Assembly (NCBI GenBank): GCA_026182355.1 | Contig: JAPFBL010000116.1 | Location: 434,001-498,000, forward strand | Source: Hermatobates lingyangjiaoensis | Lineage: Eukaryota > Arthropoda > Insecta > Hemiptera > Hermatobatidae | Length of the DNA stretch: 64,000 nt | Direction of reading: 5' to 3' | In this document: positions 34,287-43,900 of the stretch, piece by piece | Layout: each line of letters begins with the position of its first letter | Numbering within the stretch: position 1 is the first letter of the stretch | Notes under the pieces: generated by a model | The model's database searches: none | Seen by the model: only the letters and a program-made list of their open reading frames with translations | Told to the model about the DNA's origin: nothing | Made by a program: the position numbers and the translations under genes

Positions 34287-35108
34287 TTTATCATGCGTGT
34301 TTTAAGTGTTACCACTTAATTTATATGGTTTATGTATTTTTCTATTTATATTTATATATATTTTTTACATATCAGAATTTCTTTCTCTGTATATCGGTTG
34401 GTATAAAATAAACTAAACCTATGGAAGTGTTTGAAAATTTCATATGCATTCAGGTTGTACAGCTTTAGTATAGTGTGAGAGTGAAGGTATCAAATATTGA
34501 AATTTCAGTGTAGATAAGATAGAGTTTTGCTCATTGAGTTTCGTTTGATGAATAATTCAGAGTCGATCAGTTAAAGATCTCTTGAACCTTACTATTTATG
34601 TCAGCCGGCAGATCTATATCGAATAGGTCTTGAATTAGTTATCGATAAACTCGGACGAGCAAATACTTGATAGCAGGTCAAAATATGTCCTGTAAAATAA
34701 ATACATTACTTTAAGTCTGACACTAAATAATATCTTAGACAAAGTCGTTCAATTTTAGAACTGATCCCATGGATAAAAACCCTGCATTACATGAGTTTAC
34801 TTATCTTTACATTTCTTTCAGATAGAAATGAAATGAATCGAAAAAAAGTGACAAATTAATATTATTATTTTATATTAAAAACTAGAAACTTTGATTACAT
34901 CGAAATCAAAATGAGTCAGCCAAATTATTCAACTACCATTTTATGTAATATAGGTGAAACTGCATATATACGGACAAAAACAATAAACGGCACCGAACAA
35001 AACAAAACACTTAGTACGGTCGATATTCTAATAGAGGTGTCTTGTATTCTGCATTCCAGGGTAGTAGTTCCTAATAATGCATGTTAGTTCAATATTTCTA
35101 TGTATCAA

Positions 35109-35110
<2 letters not shown>
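34285..35110. other. Intergenic DNA, nothing recognised
   Basis: No gene or repeat recognised in this interval. Confidence 0.4.

Positions 35111-35162
<52 letters not shown>
35111..35162. repeat. (CA)n microsatellite
   Basis: Pure CA tract of about 50 bp. Confidence 0.97.
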
Positions 35163-35163
<1 letters not shown>

Positions 35164-35226
35164 ACTAATACTCGCTAATATATTTTCTACTAACTATGTA
35201 TTTCATAGTTAGTAAATGATAAAAAT

Positions 35227-35231
<5 letters not shown>

Positions 35232-35260
<29 letters not shown>
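35232..35260. repeat. (TA)n microsatellite
   Basis: TA tract just outside the 3' end of the PLE remnant at 35270-35710. Confidence 0.95.
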
Positions 35261-35263
<3 letters not shown>

Positions 35264-35269
35264 TAAATA

Positions 35270-35401
35270 ATAATCAAAATAACATTTGATGTAAGAAATA
35301 GATTAATTTACCACAATGAAACTAATTTGGAAACAATGCTCTAAGGCCTTTCGTCAACACATCGTCAGAGAGCAAGTGAACTAGAAATTAACAAATACTT
35401 G
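35270..35401 (-). repeat. 3' end of PLE lineage H
   Basis: On the minus strand: CTCTCTGACGATGTGTTGAC, then GAAAGGCCTTAGAGC, ending at a CATCAAATGTTA segment next to (TA)n. The CTGACGA...GAAA layout matches the other PLE ends. It directly follows the stop codon of the endonuclease remnant at 35402. Confidence 0.6.
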
Positions 35402-35710
35402 TTAACCTGGTTGATTAAAGTTTCTAGAATCGTTGGTAACCCTGAATGTGTTTAACGATGAAGAAGTCTTCACCTGTTTAATTATTCCGCTAATCAAAAC
35501 TTCATCCAATTTATAAAGTCCTGGGCTATTGTTCATTAATTTCTCATAAAAGTTCTTTATCAGTGCACTTTCCACAATATTTCTTCTTCTTTCCGAAGTC
35601 ACAAATATTAATTCATTTCCTTCATTCCAGTTAATCACATGATTACTGTTTCTTATGTGCATAAACAAGGCACTCTCTTCGTCTTCTCTTCTGATCGAAT
35701 ATTTGTGTTG
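35402..35710 (-). pseudogene. C-terminal half of a PLE GIY-YIG endonuclease
   Basis: On the minus strand the frame begins at QHKYSIRREDEESALFMHIR, the segment after the YIG motif. It continues with NHVINW, a TSERRRNIVESALI helix that carries the conserved R and E, and a NNSPGLYKLD segment, ending at the stop at 35402. A TAA codon lies directly upstream of QHKY, and the GIY-YIG motif itself is not visible, so the copy is truncated or decayed. It is closest in style to the 20-kb lineage (SALFLHIKNENHHIDW there) but clearly diverged. Confidence 0.75.
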
Positions 35711-35749
35711 TTATACAACAATTTGTGTAATTAGGTGATTTTACAATAA

Positions 35750-35870
35750 ATATATGAAATAAAAATAGAGTTCTAAATCACAGCAAGAAAATTAGAAGTA
35801 TGACTGGGATCTTTCAACCAAGCAATTGAGCATTCTCAGAGTCTCACTCATATTGAAATATATAGTATAT
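35750..35870 (-). repeat. Diverged PLE end related to family A
   Basis: On the minus strand: GACTCTGAGAATGCTC, then GCTTGGTTGAAAGATCCCAG and TC. The GACT...AGTC pairing and the GGTTGAAAGATC segment match family A, but the stem II sequence differs (TGCT...). I infer a sister family. It abuts the next family-A element through a short TATATAT stretch. Confidence 0.5.
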
Positions 35871-35874
35871 ATAT

Positions 35875-36078
35875 AAAGATTTCACATAAACACGTGAAAT
35901 AACAATCAATGATCAAACCACAATAAGAAAATGGGAAAACAAGATTAAGATCTTTCAACCATTACAAGCGGTCTTCGTCAGAGTCCAGTTGGGTTTTTGA
36001 CTCTGACGAAGAACGCTTGTTACGGTTGAAAGATCTTAGTCTTGTTTTCCCATTTTCTTATTGTGGTTTTATCATTGA
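35875..36078 (-). mobile_element. Foldback element of PLE end family A
   Basis: Palindrome with the tail (AAAGATTTCACATAAACACG) on the left and a truncated right arm ending ATCATTGATT. The centre is very short, near 35983. The right arm reads GAAGAACGC where the family has GAAGACCGC, and the left arm has a CATTACAAGCGG variant, so both stems II have lost a pair. Confidence 0.82.
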
Positions 36079-36089
36079 TTTATATATAT

Positions 36090-36195
36090 TCACTTAATAA
36101 ACGGAAAGACGAAATTCCTATAAGTGAGTTAGTAAGTGTGTTTCTTTACTTTGTGTGCTACCTCTCCTCAATTTTGAACTCCGAATTTTTTTAGC
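36090..36195 (+). repeat. PLE terminal fragment, family F tail
   Basis: Contains a GTAAGTGTGTTTCTTTACTT segment and a CTCAATTTTGAACTC end like the family-F copies at 38060-38195 and, more distantly, 21463. The core is degraded (GAAAGACGAAATTC). Confidence 0.45.
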
Positions 36196-36199
36196 GAAG

Positions 36200-36350
36200 T
36201 AAAGTAAATTAAAAATATCTTTAATGAACAGGTTTGGGACAGTCAGGTTAACGTCCTCTCAGACGATACACCAGCCCACTGCAAGGTTGTTCGTAAATTG
36301 GAGCAGACCAAGTTTAAAGTCGTTAACGCAGAGGCTGCTGTGTATTTTAA
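36200..36350 (+). pseudogene. PLE-like N-terminal coding fragment (plus arm)
   Basis: One frame reads EQVWDSQVNVLSDDTPAHCK, then VVRKLEQTKFKVVNAEAAVY and FND, and stops being coding where (TA)n begins at 36351. A diverged inverted partner lies on the other side of the (TA)n. The K-L-E-x...K-V-x-A-E style resembles the start of PLE proteins as I know them, but this assignment is tentative. A different coding repeat remains possible. Confidence 0.4.

Positions 36351-36404
<54 letters not shown>
36351..36404. repeat. (TA)n microsatellite at the centre of an inverted repeat
   Basis: Pure TA tract between two inverted coding fragments. The four ORFs crossing it are read-throughs. Confidence 0.95.
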
Positions 36405-36409
<5 letters not shown>

Positions 36410-36535
36410 AAATGTACCGCAGCTTCGGCATTAACGACTTTCAAACTAAGCTGTTCCAGTCTCCTGACATTCTTACGAATATAAGGTGGTAGTATCCAAA
36501 TAAGTTGGCCAAAGGACATTGAGACACTTTTTTGT
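36405..36535 (-). pseudogene. PLE-like N-terminal coding fragment (minus arm)
   Basis: On the minus strand: FGQLIWILPPYIRKNVRRLE, then QLSLKVVNAEAAVHFNN, running into the same (TA)n. It matches the plus arm (LEQ..KVVNAEAAV[HY]FN) with substitutions and differs from it N-terminally. The two copies face each other tail to tail across the microsatellite. Confidence 0.4.
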
Positions 36536-36599
36536 CACACTTTAATAAATATCAACAATTTTAAAAAAAAATGGTCTATACTAGAACCTTTATAACTAC

Positions 36600-36800
36600 T
36601 GAGTTGATGAAGTTGCATAGATTTGATCCATAAGAAGGGTTTCTTTGTCAGTTTAGCATTTTACAATAATCCCCTGTCCATGGGCTCCTCCTAGATGGAG
36701 GTTAATTATTTGGTCTCAATCCTACAAACATGCACATCAAGGAAGCTTATTTGCTTGTCTTTTTCTTCTTCTTTTTGAATAAAATTGAGACTAAACTTTT
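36600..36800 (-). pseudogene. Decayed PLE reverse transcriptase fragment
   Basis: On the minus strand, about 36790 to 36730 reads EEEKDKQISFLDVHVCRIET, the FLDV block that precedes TSVYRKP in PLE RTs. After a stop, TSI, a stop, EEPMDRGLL follows at about 36702-36660. This fits a mutated TS-x-YRKP-x-x-x-GL block, with Y lost to a stop. No catalytic motif is visible. The fragment sits about 65 bp from the inverted N-terminal-like pieces. Confidence 0.5.
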
Positions 36801-36969
36801 ATCAGAGGTCAATCTATAATGCTTTTTTCCCCGCTGTAGACTATTACAGCAGATCAGTCGGCATAATGGCACTGTTAAAGGTTTGCAACTTTGTAATATC
36901 TGATCTAGTATGTGCAACATGAATCCGGAACAACTTTTTATGAACCTATTCATTGAAACTAACATAAAA

Positions 36970-38059
36970 AGGTAAATATCAACTAATAAAAAAACTCTTT
37001 GAAACTAAATAAGAAACTGTTTTTCCAGTAAAAACAATTAACACTTACAGTATCTGGCTAGACTGTATTTTTTAAATGGTTGGAAATTTTATTGGAGGTA
37101 AAAAATATCTTTAAACCATTTCAGTCGTTCTAATCAGTTTCATTTAGTAAAGAAAGAAAACAACATTAAAAAAAAACTTTCCTTTTATTCTAATAATATT
37201 TATAATTATCAATCTCATGGTTCATTAGTCTTTAATTCATTCAATTTTTTTCATAAAAATCAAATATTTAGTTAATATTAATTAACATAGTTTAAAACTG
37301 AAGGCAAACAATTAAGTGGAGTTTAAAAAAATTTCTCTCTTTAAAATAGGAAGGTATAGAAAAAATATTCCTAATGATCAGCAAGTAAAACTTGTTATAA
37401 AAAAAAGAGAACTTTTTTTGACATTGCAAAGAAAGTAAACTTAATGGGCGGGTTTGGGTGTATTGCTTAAAACATTTTCCAGATTCAGTTCTACCTTTGC
37501 AAAGTTTTAACAAAGGCAAACTTGCAATTTTATTTAAAGGTTAAAGTATACTGTTTCTTTTTTTTTTAAGAAAGTGGTTGCTTTTATAATGTTATTTGCA
37601 TTTTAATGTAAATTTCTGTTAGAATAAAGTTATTCTTCCTAGATGTAATATTCAGTAGTATGTAAGACAATCTGAGTTAAAATTGTTTTATTTTTTTTAT
37701 ACTTTACTTTTAATAATGGATATCCTATTTTAATATTAATTATTATTGTTGTAGTTATTTTGAAATCTTGTAATAGATGATATTACTGCTTGTGATCTTA
37801 CATAACACCTGTTATTACTTTTACATGGGAATTTTGAATATATTTCAATCACATGGATAGAGTACATACATGTATGGAAGAACTATATGAAGAACTTTAG
37901 GACAGTTATATTTGTTGGTATATAAGAAAACATGCAAAATCTTTGTATGAAAATATTTAAACGTAATATTATCTTAACCTTTTATAGACTATTAAGATAG
38001 GTGACAATGACTGAGTCAGTATTTCCTTCGAGAAGATTTCAAGGAAATAAAAGCTGTTG
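36970..38059. other. AT-rich intergenic DNA, nothing recognised
   Basis: No supported gene. The ORF at 37292-37519 has no recognised domain. Confidence 0.4.
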
Positions 38060-38195
38060 CATACTATGTGTTGTTGCGTCTACAACGTGCTTGGTCTGCC
38101 TTTCTCTTTTCTCCTGAAGACGGATTACCGAAAATTTGAGCCTGTAAGTGTGTTTCCTTACTCTTTGTGTTACTCTTCTTGAATTTTGAACTCAT
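38060..38195 (+). repeat. PLE terminal fragment, family F
   Basis: CTCCTGAAGACGGATTACCG then AAAATTTGAGCCTG, followed by GTAAGTGTGTTTCCTTACTC and a TTTTGAACTCATATAT end. The CGG-ATTA-CCG stem is perfect here. Inward, ACGTGCTTGGTC matches the 21.46-kb copy (GCGTGCTTGGTC). Confidence 0.6.
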
Positions 38196-38199
38196 ATAT

Positions 38200-38495
38200 A
38201 TATAAACCAATTAAAAAAGATATTACACAGATAGACACAGGAATAACTCACTTCTATATTTCGACCATCGTCGTCATCAGGAGGCGAAGAAACCCGCAGG
38301 AAGGCAGAGTGGTGGCTGAACACGAACGTTAGCAGCACAGCCGTTAGTCAGTACCCACCACCACAACCACCCAGCGAGAAGGGAGGGGAAGGAAGCGAAA
38401 AGTCAAATTAAAAAGTAAAAAACGAATAAAAACATAATAACAACATAAAAAATTAAAATATTAAAAAACAACCTTTTAAAATAATAATAATAACA
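38200..38495 (-). repeat. 3' untranslated region and terminus of PLE family D
   Basis: On the minus strand it follows the endonuclease stop at 38496. The terminus carries CTCCTGATGACGACGATGG, then TCGAAATATAGAAGTGAG, and ends at a (TA)n of modest length. The helix I pairing of CCTC with GAAG is partial, and the ATAT after GAA is self-complementary, as in the other families. A GC-rich stretch (38290-38400) with repeated ACCACCAC lies inside. Confidence 0.65.
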
Positions 38496-38880
38496 TTAAC
38501 GGTTGAGGTTGAATCCAGGGGAAGAACGAGCAGCAATCAAGCATATGTATGCTTCCTCAGAAGCTCTTAATGTAACTTTCGTATTACAATCGGGGATCTG
38601 ATTAAGTATTTGAACTCGGAAACAGTCATTGAAGCTGAGGCCATGGGAGTTTGCATGAATGGCTATAGGAAGGTTACTACGTTTACCTACTGAAGCCCTA
38701 TGACCATTCATGCGACGGCTTAGCTTAGTAGAAGTTAAGCCAACATAAAAAGAGTCGCACTTAGTGCAATCCAGTCGGTAAACGCAGTTGGAAGAGGTAC
38801 AAGAGGTATTGACATGAATAGGGTAGGAATGATGGTTGAGAGGGGAATCGAAAAAAAGGATTAGGGTTGGTTTATTTAAA
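38496..38880 (-). CDS. GIY-YIG endonuclease of the second PLE lineage (5'-truncated copy)
   Basis: Open minus-strand frame ending at 38496. It contains SCTSSNCVYRLDCTKC, FYVGLTSTKLSRRMNGHRAS, an AIHANSHGLSFNDCFRVQIL segment, and LRASEEAYICLIAARSSPGF at the C-terminus. The CxxC pair, the Y-V-G (I to V relative to YIG), the following R and H, and the C-terminal Glu helix are all present. It aligns along its length with the 22.1-kb copy but differs at many positions, and its 3' UTR is a different one (family D versus B), so these are separate subfamilies. Upstream it runs into a short TATATATA at about 38905 and loses similarity. No RT. Confidence 0.83.
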
Positions 38881-39057
38881 AGTCCGTTGGACCGTTTCAT
38901 TTAATTATATATATAAGTTGATAAAAGTATAAACCGTGAAGTAGAAACAAAATAAATGTTTACCAAGACTTGATTAGTTCTTCAGGTTTAAATTAAACTC
39001 TCATTGCTTTAGGATTAAACACTCAGGCAATGACCAATTCCTCATAAACTTTTGTTT

Positions 39058-39074
39058 ATATATATATATATATA
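39058..39074. repeat. (TA)n microsatellite
   Basis: Short TA run at the truncated end of the next foldback. Confidence 0.9.
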
Positions 39075-39280
39075 TGATCAAACCACAATATGAAAATGGG
39101 AAAACATGATTAAGATCTTTCAACCGAAACAAGTGGTCTTCGTCAGAGTCAAAAACTCAACTGTTGGGTTTTTGAATATGACAAAGACCGCTTGTTACGG
39201 TTGAAAGGTCTTAGTCTTGTTTTCCATATTCATATTGTGGTTTGATCATTGATTGTTATTTCACGTGTTTATGTGAAATC

Positions 39281-39285
<5 letters not shown>
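39075..39285 (+). mobile_element. Foldback element of PLE end family A
   Basis: The left arm starts at TGATCAAACCACAATATG after (TA)n. The right arm continues into the tail (TTATTTCACGTGTTTATGTG and AAATCTTTTT) and then a (CA)n. The right core is GAATATGACAAAGACCGC, so CTGACGA has decayed to ATGACAA, while the left core keeps it as its inverse. Confidence 0.82.

Positions 39286-39342
<57 letters not shown>
39286..39342. repeat. (CA)n(TA)n compound microsatellite
   Basis: CA run followed by a TA run, joining the tail of a family-A foldback to a family-E end. Confidence 0.95.
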
Positions 39343-39345
<3 letters not shown>

Positions 39346-39480
39346 TAACAAGGTTCCACAATAAACACGTGAAACACACATGGAAAAATCGAAGAGTCTC
39401 ACTACTATATTTCGATTGTCTCGTCATCAGGAAAATAGATGTAAGTCACTCCGAAGGCAGATAACGACTAGTCGTTATAC
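39343..39480 (-). repeat. PLE terminal fragment, family E
   Basis: On the minus strand: TTCCTGATGACGAGACAA, then TCGAAATATAGTAGTGAG, followed by a CACGTGTTTATTGTGG segment. Interior to the core is a GAGTGACTTACATCTATT segment, which recurs at 53450-53560. The CGA-GACAA-TCG stem fits the common layout. Confidence 0.6.
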
Positions 39481-40595
39481 ATTTATATATTTAAGTTACA
39501 ATTATAATATTTCAAGTACAAATTCTTAGTATAAACCTTTAATGCCCCGCGATATTCTATTTTTTTTCACTACTTTCTTTTCTTTATGAAACAAAATGAC
39601 TCTCGATAAGTGAATCTTGATTTCCTTCTTTCTGAAGAGATGCCAATGAGTTCCAAATTGAGTCTAATGCATAACTGATCTGGGGATGTTGAAATAAAAC
39701 CTCAGATTATCAGTGACCCTATCTCTTACTAAATAATGTTATCAAAACTTATTTGGTATAACAACAAAATCATTACTTGCATACTGACAGTCTTATTTAT
39801 AAATATAAAGCCACCAAGAACATATATTCTAAATAAAGTAGGTTTAAATTGCTAGTTCTTGCTTTAAGAAAGTCTATGAAACCTTTGCCAATAGACCGAA
39901 TGTTACGTATACATATGTATTTATATATATTCTCAGCGTGTTATTTTTTATTCGGGTAGTTATATAAAAACCACTTATTTTCCTTTCTCATTAAAAAAAT
40001 GGTTTACTTATTTTTTCTCTTTAGTTCTCACTTCTTAAATTTATGAATACTTTCACAAATATGATCCCTCTTTTTCTTTCATTTAACTTTTTATTTAGAC
40101 TTGTTTCATTATTCATTTATTTTCAATTGTTTCATAATTGTAATGTTAGCGACACTGAATAGCACTTCAAATGGTTTGCAAATCTTTCCACGTCATCGCT
40201 ATTGTGTTTTTCCTCTTTTTTCCTGATGACAACATCAAGCCAAAATGTTCGAGAACTGTAAGTGCTTTGTGATATAAATTGCATGGTGTGCATAAACTGA
40301 AACCAACAAAGGAGAGACAAATTGTTCTCGTAATCTAGGATCCAAAGCATAAATGCAACGTTATTCCATGCAACAGTTCTAAAAGACTAACCAATATTAT
40401 TTGTTCTATATTTTTTTTACAATTTATTTCTTCTAAATACACATGATTAAACTTAGAATATATTGTTTTCTTATTTATATATTAATAACAAATTAGTAAC
40501 TCTCAAGGACAAAATGATGCACTGACATCCTTCAAAACACGGAGTGGGTTGTTAAAATGGATTCATCACAAAACCAGTAGGAAAAAGAATACCCT
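39481..40595. other. Intergenic DNA, nothing recognised
   Basis: No gene recognised. Near 40218-40260 there is a weak CCTGATGACAACATC / TGTTCGAGAA likeness to PLE ends, not strong enough to call. Confidence 0.4.
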
Positions 40596-40995
40596 ACTTC
40601 TAGTATAGAGTAAGTAGAATAATATATGTGCTACGTACAACTTTCAGTACAAAATAATACTATTTTGTAATATATTTTGTATCGAACAAATAGTACGATG
40701 ACACCAAAGATGATTATAGTACTACAGAACGCTAAGCTACCAAAGTCCACTATGCTACTAAAAGTTAAGAAACATTAAATGGAATTATGGTGCCAAAGAG
40801 TAATACCGTACCTATGTGCATTATGTTTGAATGTACTAAACAGTACTATTTTATCTAAGATACTGTGGTGCGAAATAGTCTTGTATACTTAAAATAGCAG
40901 TACTACCAAGTAGTATCATGATACCTAAAAGTACTATGTCTCAATGGTTTTAAGTACCGTGATACTCAATTGTACTATTCTACCATACATGTTAT
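40596..40995. repeat. Degenerate field of GTACTA / TACCAAAG motifs
   Basis: Short motifs of the form AGTACTAT, GTACTAC, TACCAAAG and TGATACC recur a dozen or more times at irregular spacing. Examples lie at about 40690-40760, 40835-40850 and 40905-40985. It looks like a decayed short-unit tandem array. No consistent period is visible by eye. Confidence 0.4.
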
Positions 40996-43900
40996 TCATA
41001 TTTGGGATTTCAAAAATTACGTTTTCACAAAAAAAAAAGTTTAATATGAAAACTAACCACTCGTTTTGATCACATAATGTTCTTCCTCAGGTTTACATCT
41101 ACACTCTTGAGAGTCGATCCATGGGAGTGACTTAAGAAGAATTGAGGGTTGGAGGTTGGAGGTTTGGTAGGGTGGGACGCCGTTCACCCATAGCAACTCT
41201 TTGGTAGGTGCAAAATCCCCCATTATGGGTAAATCCTACCAATTTCAAAATACCCAATGGAGCAAACACCATAATATAACAGATTGTACAATGAATGAAT
41301 ATATATATTACCATTTTTTCGTTTAGTGCTATCTTTATACCTGCTTTCCTTTTTATAATGTTTAAATGCATACATTACTTACATTTTCTAACTTATTTCG
41401 TTTAAAACTCTGACAAAAAATTCCACTGCTTCACAATTCCATTTAAAAATATAGTTTAAACGTTTGTCTGATATTTTTATTTTGAAATGCTTGTATAATA
41501 TATTCAAATAGAGTTGTTTAATACTTATCAAAAAAGTAAAATACATTTTAAATAGTAATTAAGCTCGAAGTAGGGAATATAATGAAAAAGCAGCCTGACG
41601 GGAATTAATGAGAAAAAGGAGGTCTGTGACATATCGTGACGCAGACTAACTAAACAACTGCCGCAGTATGCTGGTCCCCCAGCAGCCGTCCTTCGTCTCA
41701 ATTGTGCAATTATGTCATCCTTCATGGCAAATTTACTTATGACAGGCCAGCATCTGCGATAAACTGCACAAACACCAACTTTCAACTATAATGGACAGCA
41801 TTACGGTATAAATGTACAACCAGACACCTAAAAGTACGTTTACAGTAAGCTTATTTAGTATTTCTGTATTGTAGCAATATATTCATATGGGTTCATTTAT
41901 TTGAATGGATTGTTATCATTATGGTATATGTGCTCAATTATCTTTTAATTAATTGCTTTTTCTAATTAAACATCATTTTTTTTTGCTTTACTGTAATTAT
42001 AGTCCTATACAATCTACTACAATATAGCGATCATGAAAAAATATGGGTCTCGAGATTTTGCCGAAATACTTGTTTTTAGGTCTCTAAAGTTCATTTATAA
42101 AGCTTTTAGATGATATATATGTATTAATGAGTCTACGTATATATGTAGATATATATGTATTGATGAGTATGGTTCTAAAGCGTTTGGAAACGCTGCAGGC
42201 CACTGTAATGATCAATTCACATTCCAAGGAAACATGAAATACTAAGAGTATTAATGCTCTCTATTGTTTTTGGTCAGTATTGCATTGTGAACATATCAAT
42301 GTTTAGCCAAAATTTGATTCAGTCAAAATTTTTTTGTCTAAAACTAATAACTATAGACTTTTAAAATTTTTAGATTATGATGAAACTTAAATCAGACTTA
42401 ACTGGAAAAAATTTTTGAGCTTGTAAATAACGTGAAAGATCAGCTTTGAAGAGAAACATAAAAATCTTTACTCACGTTTGATTCTGAAAGATTGTTGACA
42501 CAGTTCAGGTAGCACTGATGTAGCCTAGTGAAATTCTACCCCAAAGCAGCACTACTTAGGACGATGAACTGAATATTTCGTTTTGTGTCAATGTGAGACT
42601 ATTAGACATATTATTTCTTGTGTTGGTAGTAAAAGGATATTTTTGTAAAATCCATCTTGTGTGCATTACCAGTGATGTCTGTCTTCTCATTTTAGAGATA
42701 CTCTTGGTTTTATTAAGGGTCTGTTAACCACAGCATTTTAAAGAAATAACCTTTCCGGCTTTATTGACAGAAATATCTTAAGAGTTCAGGAATAGCTTCA
42801 GCACGTTCTCAGTACTGTTCTTTTCCTGCTTAAGGATACAGATGGCCTCTTAATTTACCCAAATACTTTCATGTAAAAATATATCAACCAGATCTTCTAT
42901 CTTCGTTACATACACTCGCATTGTGTGCATTGCTAGTACCATTCGTTTTCTCGTATCGATACAAATGACCTCATAATGAAGCTAAAGACAGCCCAATATT
43001 CGCAGAATAGATAAAAGGCTAAGCACACCTTGGGTTTCCTCGTATAGTCAGTCCTCTTTGCTTTGTGATTCTTAACTTATTGATGAATCTGTAATATAAC
43101 TAAAAACTTCCATGCAAAAAAACACTATGATTAGCTTTATTCGTCGAAGAGTTCAACGGATAAAGAGCACGTTGGGCATAACGCAACGTCTTTTACACTG
43201 ATGAAATTGACGAATGGACTCCACGTAAAAGATTCTTAGACTGGTTTGTTTTTTCATAGTATGACTAAAAGACTTATGTACATTTTGTAATCAAACCAAA
43301 TTCAGTCTCTGATAAAAATGAACAACCAAAACCAATTGAATTACTCCAACTCCAGCCTACGAGGTAAGACGGATAAGCCACTCATTAATATTACATACAC
43401 CAACCTCCCTAGTACCAAATTATAGTAGTTACTTTATTTTTTACCCTCACAAGAGATATGAACGTGAATTGAAACTATTGGCTTTCAAATAGGAAATGTT
43501 TGATTATTTAACAGGTTGCACTATAGCCAGAGTCAATTAGCATTCCCCGCACCTGTACAGATGCAGTGATCACCAAATGCAAAACTGAATTTCCATATTC
43601 TGTTTTGATACTTTAATGCAGTCGCAGGTTAATAGAACCGTCTGTTGCCTAATGGTGAGTATGTTTTCTATTAGTAAATAAACCAAATTTCAATAAACAA
43701 TATTTCCTAATTAGAGAGTTAGATTTAGTTATATAGAGATTTTTTAGAATAATTGTTAAACATAATTAGCATTCTTAAAACCCAATTTGATTGTAAAATA
43801 GCTCCCAGCGATCTATATTTTCATCATTCATAAAAAATTAATTTAGATTAATTAATTTATGCTGATCAGTTTATTTAATTAATTTGCCTTTAATGTAAGT

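Noticed and set aside
40215..40265. Additional PLE end with CTGATGA
   Set aside because: CTGATGA is present, but the following stem and GAAA are not convincing.
41528..41785. 85-codon minus-strand ORF with a GC-richer middle
   Set aside because: No domain recognised and no splice context that convinced me. It could be an exon, but the evidence is insufficient.
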